Below are positions 35,361 through 45,240 of a DNA stretch of 64,000 nt, in pieces. Made by a program: the position numbers and the translations under genes. The DNA is from Rhizobium sp. L43 (GTDB taxonomy: Bacteria > Pseudomonadota > Alphaproteobacteria > Rhizobiales > Rhizobiaceae), in contig NZ_NWSQ01000017.1 in assembly GCF_002531725.1 (NCBI RefSeq), forward strand, positions 1 to 64,000. Reading direction: 5' to 3'. Under the pieces are notes generated by a model. It searched no databases and was not told the DNA's origin. It was given only the letters and a program-made list of their open reading frames with translations. Position 1 is the stretch's first letter; every line of letters starts with the position of its first letter.

Positions 35361-36905
35361 ATGGCGTTCTTCGAAAGCATGCTGACGCTGCTGTTGGTGG
35401 CGATCGTCTTTCTGCAATTTTCCCGGAAGTTCCGGATCCCTTATCCGACAATGCTGGCGATCGCCGGCGTCATCGTCGCCGCCGTGCCCTGGGCGCCCGA
35501 GGTGGCGATCGATCCCGAGCTTGCGCTGGCGCTGCTGATCGCGCCCGCGCTCTTCGACGCCGCCTATGATCTGCCGCCGAGGACGTTGCGGCGCAACTGG
35601 CTGCCACTGTTCTCGCTCGCCGCCATCGCCGTCATCCTGACGGCCGCAGCCGTTGCCACCGTCGGCGTGACGATGGCCGGCCTGCCGATTGCCGCAGCTG
35701 TGGCGCTCGGCGCGATCGTCGCGCCGCCGGATGCCGCGGCCGCAACCGCCATGCTCGACCGCTTCACCCTGCCGCGCCAGACCTATGTGATCCTGAAGGG
35801 CGAAAGCCTGCTCAACGATGCCGTGGCACTCCTGATCTTCAGCGCCGCGGTAACAGCCGCCGCAAGCCCCGCCTTCTTCGCCGGCGCCCTGGCGGAACTG
35901 GCGCTCGCCGTGCCCGGCGGCCTCATCCTCGGTTATCTCATGGGCCGCCTCTATATGGTCGTCGGCCTCAGGCTCGCCGGCACGCTCGGCGGCACCCTGC
36001 TCGAATTCGTCGCCACCTTCGGCACGTGGGTCATCGCCGAACACCTGCACCTTTCGGCCATTCTGGCGATCGTCGTCTATGCCATGGTCATCGCCCGCTA
36101 CATGCCCGAGCGGCAGACCGCCCGCCACCGCATTCATTCCTATTCGGTCTGGGAAGCCGTGGTCTTCCTGCTCAACGTGCTCGCCTTCCTGCTGATGGGC
36201 CTGCAGGCCCGGCAGATCGTCCTCGCCCTCGATCCCGGCCGGCTGAATTTCGCAATCACTTTGGCGGCCGCGGTCTTCATCACCGTCATCGTCACCCGCT
36301 TGGCCTGGGTGCTCCTGTACAACCGCATTATCACCTTCCTTGCCGAGCGCGGCCATACCAAGCAAGCCGTTCCCACCTTCGCCACCAGCTTGCTTGCCGG
36401 CTGGTGCGGCATGCGCGGCCTCGTCACGCTGGCGACCGCGCTCGCTCTGCCGATCGACTTCCCCGATCGTGACATCATCCTGCTCAGCGCGCTTGCCGTC
36501 GTTCTCGGCACGCTCATTGTCCAGGGCCTGACGCTCGGGCCGCTGATCCGTTTCCTGAAATTCGACCCGGACACCTCCCTGGATCGCGATCTCACCAGAG
36601 CTCGTGTCACGTTGATCGATGCAGCCCTGGCCGAACTCGCCGGCGGCGAGGACAAATCCACCCGCATCCTGCGTGACGTCTATACCTCCGAGCGCGAGAT
36701 CGCCGCCGACGGGAAACACCCGCGCGAAGTCAGCAGGCTCGACAAGCAGCGCCGCGGCGTCATTGCCGCGAAACGCCGCAGGCTGGCAGCGATGCGCCGC
36801 GCCGACGAGATCGACGACGATGCCTTCCACATGCTGGAACAGGAGCTCGATTGGGCCGAACTCGCCGTCCTGCCACCCGGCCGCGACGAGATCGTCGAGA
36901 GTTGA
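35361..36905 (+). CDS. CPA1-family Na+(K+)/H+ antiporter
   Basis: This 514-residue protein has about 12 transmembrane helices and the CPA1 ion-binding motif LKGESLLNDAVALLIF (Asn-Asp pair), followed by GGTLLEFVATFGTWVIAEHLHLS and GWCGMRGLVTLATALALP. It has a cytoplasmic C-terminal tail of about 100 residues (RILRDVYTSEREIAADG...). It exchanges cytoplasmic Na+ or K+ for protons. ATG 35361 follows GGGGAG; the in-frame TTG 35349 is less likely. It is divergent from marR-emrAB. Confidence 0.92.
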   Translation: MAFFESMLTLLLVAIVFLQFSRKFRIPYPTMLAIAGVIVAAVPWAPEVAIDPELALALLIAPALFDAAYDLPPRTLRRNWLPLFSLAAIAVILTAAAVATVGVTMAGLPIAAAVALGAIVAPPDAAAATAMLDRFTLPRQTYVILKGESLLNDAVALLIFSAAVTAAASPAFFAGALAELALAVPGGLILGYLMGRLYMVVGLRLAGTLGGTLLEFVATFGTWVIAEHLHLSAILAIVVYAMVIARYMPERQTARHRIHSYSVWEAVVFLLNVLAFLLMGLQARQIVLALDPGRLNFAITLAAAVFITVIVTRLAWVLLYNRIITFLAERGHTKQAVPTFATSLLAGWCGMRGLVTLATALALPIDFPDRDIILLSALAVVLGTLIVQGLTLGPLIRFLKFDPDTSLDRDLTRARVTLIDAALAELAGGEDKSTRILRDVYTSEREIAADGKHPREVSRLDKQRRGVIAAKRRRLAAMRRADEIDDDAFHMLEQELDWAELAVLPPGRDEIVES

Positions 36906-37164
36906 CGCCGTCCCATGAAGTTTGATGGATTCCGGAACCGCCGCCAATTGGCATTTGCTATTTTTCGCCGCTGCCGTTTATATCCAGTTTCATAGCGTCA
37001 CGATTTTTCCGATGTGCATTGCGTGCCGGCCTTCCTTTCCAAGGATTGGACGCCGGGAGAAATCACGGGGGCCGAGGCCTTCGTTCAAAGCAAAAGACCT
37101 GAATAGCATCACTTCATCTTAGGTTCGTCGGCAGTCGATCGGCCGTCGAGATTGGAGGACAGGT

Positions 37165-38343
37165 ATGACTTACGTGCTTCGACAGCTGTTGGTGCTTGGC
37201 TGCATCGCCACGTTCATGCCTCTGGCCGCGATGGCGCAGGGCGCCCCGGCTGCTCCTCCTCCCGTCACCGTCGCAAAACCGGTGGTGCGCGATGTGGTCG
37301 ACAATGACGAGTTCATCGGCCGTTTCGAGCCGGTCGACGAAGTCTCCGTCCGCTCGCGCGTCGGCGGCTACCTGCAAGAAATCCATTTCGAGGACGGCGC
37401 CCTGGTGAAGAAGGGCGACCTTCTCTTCGTCATCGACCAGCGGCCGTTCATCACCGCGCTCAATCAGGCAAAGGCGACGCTCGAAGCGTCACAATCCGCC
37501 CTGGTCTTTGCCGATGCGCAGTATAAGCGTGCCCAGTCGCTCGCATCGAGCGGCAGCCAGTCGGCACAGACGCTGGACGATCGCCGCCGCGAATTCGATT
37601 CGGCCGAGGCCAATGTCCGCGGCGCGCAGGCCGCAGCCGATCGCGCGTCCCTCGACATGGAGTATACCGAGATTAAGGCCCCGCTCAGCGGCCGCATCGA
37701 CCGCCGCCTGATCTCGGCCGGCAACCTCGTGCAGACCGACCAGACGGTGCTGACGACGATCGTTTCGCTCGACCCGATCGATTTTTATTTTGACGTCGAT
37801 GAACGCCGCCTGCTGAATTTCGCCGACACGGCGCGCAAACAGGGCCAGGTCCTGCAGCAGGGCGGCGGCGGCGTCGATGTATCCGTCACCATCTCGGATG
37901 CCACCGCCAAGCCCTTCAAGGGAAAGCTCGATTTCGCCGAGAACCGGATCGACAATGAGAGCGGCACCATCCGCATCCGTGCCCGCTTCCCCAATCCTGA
38001 TTTCGTCCTTCAACCCGGCCTCTTCGGTCGCATACAAGTTGCAGCCTCCAACACCTATCAGGCCATTCTCGTGCCCGACGAGGCGATCGGCTCGGACCAG
38101 AATGAACGCGTCGTTTATGTCGTCGACACCGACGGCAAGGTGACGACCAAACCCGTGAGGCCCGGACCGCGGCTCTACGGCTATCGCGTCATACGCGAAG
38201 GTCTCGACGGCACCGAGACGATCATCGTCAACGGCGTGATACGCGCCCGGCCCGGCTCGAAGATCACGCCGCAGATGACCGAGTTGCCGCAGGAACGGCA
38301 GGACGCTCCGCCCGAGACCGCCGGCGCGGAGAACGGACAATGA
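37165..38343 (+). CDS. RND efflux periplasmic adaptor (second system)
   Basis: This 392-residue adaptor has a cleavable signal peptide (QLLVLGCIATFMPLAAMAQG, cut after about residue 24), lipoyl half-motifs (RSRVGGYLQEIHFEDGALVKKGD and IKAPLSGRIDRRLISAGNLVQ), a helical hairpin and a C-terminal barrel. It has no lipobox. GGAGGACAGGT precedes ATG 37165. Its stop overlaps the start of the pump gene (ATGA at 38340). The 259-base gap before it shows no gene and should hold its promoter. Confidence 0.94.
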   Translation: MTYVLRQLLVLGCIATFMPLAAMAQGAPAAPPPVTVAKPVVRDVVDNDEFIGRFEPVDEVSVRSRVGGYLQEIHFEDGALVKKGDLLFVIDQRPFITALNQAKATLEASQSALVFADAQYKRAQSLASSGSQSAQTLDDRRREFDSAEANVRGAQAAADRASLDMEYTEIKAPLSGRIDRRLISAGNLVQTDQTVLTTIVSLDPIDFYFDVDERRLLNFADTARKQGQVLQQGGGGVDVSVTISDATAKPFKGKLDFAENRIDNESGTIRIRARFPNPDFVLQPGLFGRIQVAASNTYQAILVPDEAIGSDQNERVVYVVDTDGKVTTKPVRPGPRLYGYRVIREGLDGTETIIVNGVIRARPGSKITPQMTELPQERQDAPPETAGAENGQ

Positions 38344-41300
38344 GATTTGCTCATTTCTTCGTGGATCGGCCGATCTTTGCGGCGGTCATCTCGATCCTCT
38401 TCCTCGTCGTCGGCGGCATTGCCTATACGCAATTGCCGGTCTCCCAGTATCCGGAGATCGCCCCGCCGACCATCGTCGTGCGCACCTCCTATCCCGGCGC
38501 CGACCCGCAAACGATCGCCGACACTGTTTCGACCCCGCTCGAACAGCAGATCAACGGTGTCGAAGACATGCTCTACATGTCCTCCTATTCCAGCGCCGAC
38601 GGCGCCATGTCGCTGACGATCACCTTCAAGCTCGGCACCGATCTCGACAAGGTCCAGGTGCTGGTCCAGAACCGCGTTTCGATCGCGCTCCCGCGCCTTC
38701 CCGAGGAAGTCCAGCGGCTCGGCGTGACCACCGACAAGAGTTCGCCCGATCTGATGATGGTGGTGCACCTGCTGTCGCCGTCGCACCGCTACGACCAGCT
38801 TTACGTCTCGAATTATGCCCGCAACCGGATCCGCGACGTTCTCGTGCGCCTCGACGGTGTCGGCGACGTGCAGCTCTTCGGCGAACGCCAGTATTCGATG
38901 CGAATCTGGTTGGATCCGGAAAAGCTCTCCGCCTACGGCATGACATCCGATGACGTCGTTGCCGCCTTGAGAGACCAGAACGTTCAAGTGTCGGGCGGCA
39001 AGATCGGCGCGCCGCCGGTGACCGGCAAAAACGCCTTCGAATATACGGTGCGAACGGACGGACGCTTCTCCGACGTGCGCGAGTTCCGATACGTCATCGT
39101 CAAATCGACGACGTCGGGCCGGCTGGTGCAGTTGCAGGATGTCGCCCGCATCGAACTCGGCGCACAGGACTACGTCACCAACAGCTATCTCAACAATGAC
39201 CCCGCCGTTGCGCTCGGCATCTTCGCCCGGCCGGGAAGCAACGCCCTGGACACCGCCCATCAGATCCAGTCGATCATGAAGGACCTGTCGCAGAATTTCC
39301 CGCAGGGGCTGGAATATCGCATCGTCTACGACACCACCGAATTCATCTCGGATTCGATCTCGGAAGTCTATAGAACCATCGCCGAAGCGGCCATACTGGT
39401 GGCGATCGTCGTTCTCGTTTTCCTGCAGTCCTGGCGAACGGCGATCATCCCGATCGTTGCCATACCAGTATCGCTGATCGGCACCTTCGCCGTCCTGCTG
39501 GCCTTCGGCTTCTCGCTCAACATGCTCACTTTGTTCGGCCTGGTGCTGGCGATCGGCATCGTCGTCGACGACGCGATCGTCGTGGTGGAAAACGTCGAGC
39601 GCAATCTGGCGCGCGGCATGTCGCCGAAGCAGGCCTCGCATGTCACGATGGACGAAGTCGGGACCGCGGTCGTCGCCATCTCGCTGGTGCTGATTGCGGT
39701 ATTCGTGCCGACGGCCTTCATCCCCGGCATATCGGGCCAGTTCTACAGGCAGTTCGCGGTGACGATCTCCGTCACGACAGCGATCTCGGCATTGAATTCG
39801 CTGACGCTGTCACCCGCACTTGCCGGTATATTGCTGAAAACCCATGACCACGAAACCAGGCGCAAGAATATCGCCTCGCGCCTGGGAAGCGGCCTTGCAA
39901 ACGGCTTCAATCGCGGTTTCGATCGGCTGAGCTCCGGCTATTCGTGGATCGTCCGGCATCTCGTCAGCAGCTGGGTCGGATTGACAGCCGCGATGGTCGC
40001 CTTCATCTGCCTGCTCGGGGCAACCTGGTTCATCGGTACTAGAGTGCCCGCGGGTTTCATCCCGACCATGGACCAGGGTTACGCGATCATCGTCATCCAG
40101 CTTCCGGACGGCGCCTCGCTTGCCCGTACCGACGCCGTCGTCAAGCAGGTGGGCGATATCGCCCGCACCGTGCCCGGTGTCGGCAACGCCGTACAATTCG
40201 CGGGCTTCAGCGGGGCGACATTCACCAATGCCTCGAATTCCGGCGTCGTCTTCGTCCCGTTCAAATCCTTTGCCGAACGTGAGGAAGGCGGAGAGAACGC
40301 CAACAAGATCATCGGCGAGCTTTACGGCAAGCTGCAAAGCATCCAGGAGGCCTTCATTATCGCCATTCCGCCGCCCTCGGTGCGCGGCGTCGGCAATTCC
40401 GGCGGCTTCAAGATGCAGATATCCGATCTTGAAAACGCCGACATGACGCGCGTGCTCGGCCTCGCCCGCCAGATGATGGGTGCGGCCGCCACGACCGAGG
40501 GGCTGACCGGCGTCTTCACCACCTTCTCCGATGCCAGCCCGCAATACTTCCTGGAGATCGACCGTGACAAGGCACGCTTCCTGAACGTGCCGATCCCCAA
40601 TATCTTCAATGCGCTTTCGATCAATCTCGGCGTCGCCTATGTGAACGATTTCAATGCGTTCGGCCGAGTCTACCAGGTTCGCGCCCAGGCCGACCGGCAA
40701 TACCGCATGGACCGGGACGACATCCTCGCCCTGAAGGTCCGATCGGCGACGGGCGCACTGGTTCCGCTTGGAACCCTGATGGACATCCAGGATTCCAGCG
40801 GGCCGGCGCTTGTCCAACGCTACAACATGTATGTCTCGGTACCGCTCCAGGGCAATCCGACGCCAGGCACGTCGACAGGCGATGCCATCAAGAAGATGGA
40901 AGCCTTGGCGGCGAAGATCCTGCCGCAAGGAACGACCTTCGAATGGACGGAACTCGCCTATCAGGAAACGCATACCGGCAACACGGCGATCTACATCTTC
41001 GCCCTGTCCGTCATCTTCGTCTTCCTGGCACTGGCTGCACAATATGAAAGCTGGGTTCTGCCCTTGGCGATCATTCTCATCGTCCCCCTTGCTGTGCTCG
41101 CCGCGCTGATCGGGGTCTCGTTGAGGGGAATGGACAACAACGTCCTGACGCAGATCGGTCTGATCGTCCTGATCGGCCTTGCGGCCAAGAACGCCATTCT
41201 GATCGTCGAGTTCGCCAGGCAGGCCGAAGACGAGGGCAAGTCGGCGGTGGACGCGGCCATCGAAGCTAGCCATCTTCGCTTGCGCCCCATCCTGATGACG

Positions 41301-41525
41301 GCATTCGCCTTCATCTTCGGCGTTCTGCCGCTTGCCATCGCCACCGGCCCCGGCGCCGAAATGCGCCAATCGCTCGGCACCGCCGTCTTTTCGGGCATGC
41401 TCGGCGTGACGATCTTCGGCCTGTTCCTGACGCCGGTCTTCTACGTCGTGCTGCGCGGATGGCGCCGCAAGCAGCCGGTTGAAAAGACGGTGGAGGTCAC
41501 TCCGACCGAGAGAGAAACGGTCTGA
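38340..41525 (+). CDS. RND multidrug efflux pump (second system, AcrB/HAE1 type)
   Basis: This 1061-residue RND pump has TM1 IFAAVISILFLVVGGIAYTQL, the proton-relay Asp-Asp in AIGIVVDDAIVVVENVERN, and the relay Lys in GLAAKNAILIVEFAR. Length and both porter loops are complete. It pairs with the adaptor it overlaps by 4 bases. It is similar to, but clearly distinct from, the pump at 22417-25617. No regulator gene adjoins this pair. The nearest, marR, belongs to emrAB. Confidence 0.95.
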   Translation: MRFAHFFVDRPIFAAVISILFLVVGGIAYTQLPVSQYPEIAPPTIVVRTSYPGADPQTIADTVSTPLEQQINGVEDMLYMSSYSSADGAMSLTITFKLGTDLDKVQVLVQNRVSIALPRLPEEVQRLGVTTDKSSPDLMMVVHLLSPSHRYDQLYVSNYARNRIRDVLVRLDGVGDVQLFGERQYSMRIWLDPEKLSAYGMTSDDVVAALRDQNVQVSGGKIGAPPVTGKNAFEYTVRTDGRFSDVREFRYVIVKSTTSGRLVQLQDVARIELGAQDYVTNSYLNNDPAVALGIFARPGSNALDTAHQIQSIMKDLSQNFPQGLEYRIVYDTTEFISDSISEVYRTIAEAAILVAIVVLVFLQSWRTAIIPIVAIPVSLIGTFAVLLAFGFSLNMLTLFGLVLAIGIVVDDAIVVVENVERNLARGMSPKQASHVTMDEVGTAVVAISLVLIAVFVPTAFIPGISGQFYRQFAVTISVTTAISALNSLTLSPALAGILLKTHDHETRRKNIASRLGSGLANGFNRGFDRLSSGYSWIVRHLVSSWVGLTAAMVAFICLLGATWFIGTRVPAGFIPTMDQGYAIIVIQLPDGASLARTDAVVKQVGDIARTVPGVGNAVQFAGFSGATFTNASNSGVVFVPFKSFAEREEGGENANKIIGELYGKLQSIQEAFIIAIPPPSVRGVGNSGGFKMQISDLENADMTRVLGLARQMMGAAATTEGLTGVFTTFSDASPQYFLEIDRDKARFLNVPIPNIFNALSINLGVAYVNDFNAFGRVYQVRAQADRQYRMDRDDILALKVRSATGALVPLGTLMDIQDSSGPALVQRYNMYVSVPLQGNPTPGTSTGDAIKKMEALAAKILPQGTTFEWTELAYQETHTGNTAIYIFALSVIFVFLALAAQYESWVLPLAIILIVPLAVLAALIGVSLRGMDNNVLTQIGLIVLIGLAAKNAILIVEFARQAEDEGKSAVDAAIEASHLRLRPILMTAFAFIFGVLPLAIATGPGAEMRQSLGTAVFSGMLGVTIFGLFLTPVFYVVLRGWRRKQPVEKTVEVTPTERETV

Positions 41526-41535
41526 GGCCGGAAGG

Positions 41536-42282
41536 TCAGGTGGAAAACAGATGCACCTGACCCTGCCACAAGCGGGCGACGGTGAGCTTGCCGCTGCGAA
41601 AGGCGCGCGTATCGAGATTGAGCCGCCTCGGCCGTATGTCGGGCTCGTCGTTCGGCGTATGACCGTGAACGACGAGTTTCGGCAACGGTATCCGGCTTTC
41701 GAGAAACCGCTGGCGGATGAGGACCAGATCCTCGTCCGTCTGCTCGCCGAGCGGCAGCTTCGGATTGATGCCGGCATGCACGAAGATCACGCTCGGAGTC
41801 TCCAGCATGACCGGCATTGCCCGCATGAAGTCGATATGCGTGTGCGGCAGCGACTGGCGGATGAAGGCATCGAGTTTCGCGCCGGTGGGAAAGACCAGCG
41901 GCAGGTGATCCGGATCGAGTCCATAGGATCTGAGCAATTCCGCCGAACCCATCCCCATCCAGTCGTCATAGGAGATCCAGCCATCGATATAGTCGAGCAT
42001 GGCGATTTCGTGATTGCCGACAAGGCAGATGCGATCGAATCCCTCAGGCAGCGGTTCCATGAGATGGGTAATGACCCGCGCCGATTCCGGGCCACGGTCG
42101 ATATAGTCGCCGAGCGTGACGATCAGCTTACGCCCAGGCAGGCGCGCGCCATCACGCAAGACCGCCTCCTCGGCTTTCATAAGCAGGTCGTATCTACCGT
42201 GAATGTCGCCGATCGCATAGGTTGGGATAGCGGCAATATCCAGCGTCAGACGCGGTCTCGGCTGGCGTGCCATTTTCATCAT
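41536..42282 (-). CDS. Metallophosphoesterase, protein-phosphatase/ApaH-like
   Basis: This 248-residue calcineurin-type phosphoesterase has the metal-binding blocks GDIHGRYD, GDYIDRGPES, GNHE and HGHTPN in order, with a further His in VIFVHAGINP. This matches the bacterial PrpA/ApaH-like group that hydrolyses phosphoprotein Ser/Thr or diadenosine tetraphosphate. The substrate is not decidable from sequence. Starts at 42282, 42279 or 42273 are all in frame and close. It is convergent with the RND pump gene, 10 bases apart. Confidence 0.9.
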   Translation of the reverse strand: MMKMARQPRPRLTLDIAAIPTYAIGDIHGRYDLLMKAEEAVLRDGARLPGRKLIVTLGDYIDRGPESARVITHLMEPLPEGFDRICLVGNHEIAMLDYIDGWISYDDWMGMGSAELLRSYGLDPDHLPLVFPTGAKLDAFIRQSLPHTHIDFMRAMPVMLETPSVIFVHAGINPKLPLGEQTDEDLVLIRQRFLESRIPLPKLVVHGHTPNDEPDIRPRRLNLDTRAFRSGKLTVARLWQGQVHLFST

Positions 42283-42443
42283 GTTTCTCGATCAAGGAGG
42301 CCCAATTTCACCGTAAGTAGCGTTGAGAACAAGGCAATCAAGCTGGTAGAAAAATTCAAACCATTCGGGTTTTGTAGAAAAACCGGCCTTATCATTCGAG
42401 GGGCAATCCCTCACTCCTGTATCCGTCGAGAAGAGAGTGACCG

Positions 42444-43568
42444 ATGGGAACGGTATCGCAGTTTCATGAGAACTTGAGGCCTCCCGCGCATCGCATCGAA
42501 AGCGAAGAGGAGGCGATATCCACGGCCCGCGACCTCGCCGCCGCATTCCGGCACCAGGCGAGCGAACGCGATATCAACCGCATCCTGCCCTTTGCCGAGC
42601 TCGACGCGCTGTCGGTATCGGGACTGACGGCAATCACTGTTCCGCCCGACCATCAGGGGCTCGACGTGTCGAACGCCCTGCTCGCCGAAATCGTTGCGAT
42701 CATTGCCGAGGCCGACGCCTCGATCGGCGAGGGGCTGGAAAATCATTTTTGCGCGCTGGAAACCCTCCGCACCCAGGCTACCGAGGATCTGAAGGCATCG
42801 CTGTTTGCCCGTGTGCTGCTCGGAGACCGTTTTGCCGCCGCTACCCTCGCCGACGGGGCCGAACTGACGGCAGAAGGCCCGGGCTATCGCCTGAGCGGAC
42901 GCACGCGCCAGGCGCGCGGTATTCTCTTCGCCGACTGGATCGCCGCTGCCGCCACCGTGCCGCCCAGCCGCCCAGTAACGCTCTACCTCGCAAACGACGA
43001 AAGCGTGCAGGTGGTCGACGATTGGGACGGCTTCGGCCAGCGCACCAACGGATCGGCGACGGCGATCGTCGGCATGCTCCACGTCAACGCCGATGTGATT
43101 GCGGCTGCCCCCTCCTCCCAATATTCGACCGGCATCTCGCTCGGCCTGCTGCTCAAAGCCGGCGTCAGCCTTGGCATTGCGCGGGCCGCGTGGACCGACC
43201 TGATGACCGCGGTCGGCGATCGCAGCCCGGCCGTCTTTGCTCGGCTCGGCGAACGCGCCCTCCGCATCGAAACGACGGCGGCAGCCTTGGAACGGGCCGG
43301 CCGCAAACTCGACATTGCCCAGGTCAATCCTGTGGAGGCCGCGATGGCGGACGCGCAGTTTTCCGCCTCGGCGGCCGCGATCCTTGCCGGGGAAACGGCG
43401 CTCGACACCGCAAACGCGCTGTTCGAACTTGCCGGGGAAACATCGACCGGCATCGGTCTCAATCTCGACCGCCATTGGCGCAATGCCCGCATTCACGTGC
43501 TTTCGCTGCCGCGGGATAGATTGGTGCACACCGCAGGCGAATATATGTCGAAGGTCGGCGGCGCCTAG
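42444..43568 (+). CDS. SfnB-like acyl-CoA dehydrogenase family flavoprotein
   Basis: This 374-residue protein has the acyl-CoA dehydrogenase fold: an N-terminal helical domain (1-110), a middle beta domain (GYRLSGRTRQARGILFADW), and a C-terminal four-helix bundle (GISLGLLLKAGVSLGIARAAW... and AGETALDTANALFELAGE.). The pattern fits the SfnB/DszC-type branch, flavin-dependent monooxygenases or oxidoreductases used in sulphur acquisition from organosulphur compounds. The catalytic Glu of true acyl-CoA dehydrogenases is not evident. GAAGAGAG lies upstream of ATG 42444. Assignment to sulphur metabolism is inference. Confidence 0.8.
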   Translation: MGTVSQFHENLRPPAHRIESEEEAISTARDLAAAFRHQASERDINRILPFAELDALSVSGLTAITVPPDHQGLDVSNALLAEIVAIIAEADASIGEGLENHFCALETLRTQATEDLKASLFARVLLGDRFAAATLADGAELTAEGPGYRLSGRTRQARGILFADWIAAAATVPPSRPVTLYLANDESVQVVDDWDGFGQRTNGSATAIVGMLHVNADVIAAAPSSQYSTGISLGLLLKAGVSLGIARAAWTDLMTAVGDRSPAVFARLGERALRIETTAAALERAGRKLDIAQVNPVEAAMADAQFSASAAAILAGETALDTANALFELAGETSTGIGLNLDRHWRNARIHVLSLPRDRLVHTAGEYMSKVGGA

Positions 43569-43671
43569 AGCGCCGTGCATCCTTTCGGACGCACAAAGGA
43601 CGCTCTAGCATTTTGAATCTACGCATCGTGCTTTCCGAAAATCGATTCCGATTTTCGGGCCGATGCGCTAG
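43568..43671. repeat. Hairpin repeat between convergent genes
   Basis: Nested perfect inverted repeats GCATCG/CGATGC (43623, 43661) and CCGAAAATC/GATTTTCGG (43635, 43650) form one strong stem. It is preceded by AGAGCG...CGCTCT flanking TCCTTT/AAAGGA (about 43568-43608). This is a two-hairpin interspersed element that may also act as a bidirectional terminator for the two converging genes. Confidence 0.75.
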
Positions 43672-43672
43672 T

Positions 43673-44137
43673 TCAGCTGGCGGCGGAGATCGGAAATTCC
43701 TCTTTGTCGCCGTCGATGCGGCCGCCGTCGGAAACGAATTGCTCGAGGCTCATATTGTCGAGAATGGCGGCGATCGCGTCACGAACATCGGTCATCGAGC
43801 GCCGCACCTGACAGGTCTCAGGATCGGCACAATCGTCGCAGGCTTCGTAAGCCGTACGGCTGGCGCAACGGATCGGCGCCAGGGGGCCGTCGAGCGTGCG
43901 GATGACATGGCCGATGCGAATTTCCGAGGCCGGCCGCGACAGCGAATACCCGCCGCCCGGCCCCTTCTTCGAGCGCAGGATGCCGACATTACGCAGTTCG
44001 AGCAGGATCGTATCGAGGAACTTCTTCGGGATATTGTTGCGGGCCGCGATGTCGTTGATGAAGGCCGTTTCGCCCGGCGCCAGCCGCGCCAGATCAACCA
44101 GCGCCTTCAGCCCGTATTTTCCCTTTTTCGTCAGCAT
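43673..44137 (-). CDS. Rrf2-family transcription regulator with Cys cluster
   Basis: This 154-residue Rrf2 protein has a winged helix (about 1-80; MLTKKGKYGLKALVDLA, IPKKFLDTILLELRNVGILRSKKGPGGGYSL). A cysteine cluster follows, C-x8-C-x2-C-x5-C in RCASRTAYEACDDCADPETC, expected to hold an Fe-S cluster in IscR/NsrR/RirA-type members. It does not match RirA. Its type resembles CymR/IscR-like regulators of cysteine or sulphur use, consistent with the nearby SfnB-like gene. A palindrome lies upstream. Confidence 0.88.
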   Translation of the reverse strand: MLTKKGKYGLKALVDLARLAPGETAFINDIAARNNIPKKFLDTILLELRNVGILRSKKGPGGGYSLSRPASEIRIGHVIRTLDGPLAPIRCASRTAYEACDDCADPETCQVRRSMTDVRDAIAAILDNMSLEQFVSDGGRIDGDKEEFPISAAS

Positions 44138-44218
44138 CGTCGTCGCCTTGTAGAATCGCAGTATTCATCCTGCCAATAGCAGGCAAATAGCGTCAAAAGC
44201 GTGAACATACAACAAAAT

Positions 44219-44235
44219 AGCTATTATTTATAGCT
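44219..44235. promoter_or_regulatory. Palindrome AGCTAT-TATTT-ATAGCT upstream of Rrf2 gene
   Basis: This perfect 6-bp inverted repeat in an AT-rich tract lies about 82 bases before the Rrf2 start codon. It is a candidate autoregulatory site. Reverse-strand TAGC-GGCAAATAGCG-like half sites lie nearby (44176-44192). Confidence 0.4.
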
Positions 44236-44310
44236 TGTATCGGCAACGTCCACAGGCCGGCCCGGCAGTCTTGAGGAAGATCGACTTGCCGAGCCCTGCC
44301 GGCAGCTCGG

Positions 44311-45099
44311 TCAGATCGTCTTCAGCATGCCGCCGTCGACGAAATAGGTCGAGCCGACGCAATAGCTCGCGCGCTCCGAACTCAGGAAGACGAAGACATT
44401 CGCCAACTCCTCCGGCGTGCCGAAGCGTTTGGAGGCGGCGTGCTCGTTGGCGACACTCTGCAGGTAGCCTTCCCAGTTGCCGCCGGTCTCAGTCGTCAGC
44501 TGCTTGGCGGTCTTGATCCAGTCGGGCGTCAGGATCAGGCCGGCATTGACGCAGTTGACGCGGATATTGTCCTTGATGAGCTCGGTCGAGAGCGTCTTCG
44601 AAAACATCATCAGCGCCGATTTGCTGACATTGTAAATCGGCTCGTACCAGAGCGGCTGCACGGCGCAGATCGAGGCATTGTGCAGGATCACCCCGCCGCC
44701 GCGTTCCTTCATCTGCGGCGCGATGCCGCGCGCCAGCCGCACGGCGGCCATCACATGCAGGTCCCAATAGGACTGCCACTTCTCGTCGGGCGCCTCCATG
44801 ACAGTCTCGTTGGAGCCGGTGCCGGCATTGTTGATGAGAATATCGGCGCCGCCCTTTTCGGCAGCCGCCGCAATGATCGCCTCGGTTCCCCCAGCCGTCG
44901 CCACATCGGCTGCAACAGCGGTGGCGCTGACGCCGTACTTCTCGGCGATACGGGCGGCTTCCGCCTCGAGCCGATCGCCGCCGCGGGCCGCCAGCACGAG
45001 GTTGGCGCCCTCGGCCGCCAGCCCCTCGGCGATCGCCAGTCCGATGCCGACCGACGCGCCTGTTATGACGGCAGTCTTTCCCTTCAATCCGAGATCCAT
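44311..45099 (-). CDS. Short-chain dehydrogenase/reductase (SDR)
   Basis: This 262-residue classical SDR has TGASVGIG (cofactor), NNAG in DILINNAGTG, the catalytic Ser in HNASICAVQP, and YNVSK with Tyr and Lys. It ends with the family C-terminal CVGSTYFVDGGM. The second strand (AARGGDRLE) suggests NADP. ATG 45099 has GGAGG 5 bases upstream. It is divergent from a hydroxypyruvate-isomerase-like gene, and the 141-base spacer should carry both promoters. The substrate is unknown, perhaps a sugar or polyol. Confidence 0.9.
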   Translation of the reverse strand: MDLGLKGKTAVITGASVGIGLAIAEGLAAEGANLVLAARGGDRLEAEAARIAEKYGVSATAVAADVATAGGTEAIIAAAAEKGGADILINNAGTGSNETVMEAPDEKWQSYWDLHVMAAVRLARGIAPQMKERGGGVILHNASICAVQPLWYEPIYNVSKSALMMFSKTLSTELIKDNIRVNCVNAGLILTPDWIKTAKQLTTETGGNWEGYLQSVANEHAASKRFGTPEELANVFVFLSSERASYCVGSTYFVDGGMLKTI

Positions 45100-45240
45100 G
45101 TGTTCCTCCGCAGCAGCCGGCGGTCCCGGCCTGATATGCTGAGTGTTCCGCCAATGAACCCGGGCGTCAAGCGCCCGAACGCCTCTTGCGAGAGGCTCCG
45201 ATCTGTCGCATGCCTGCATCCAGAGATGGGAGGAGTTTTC

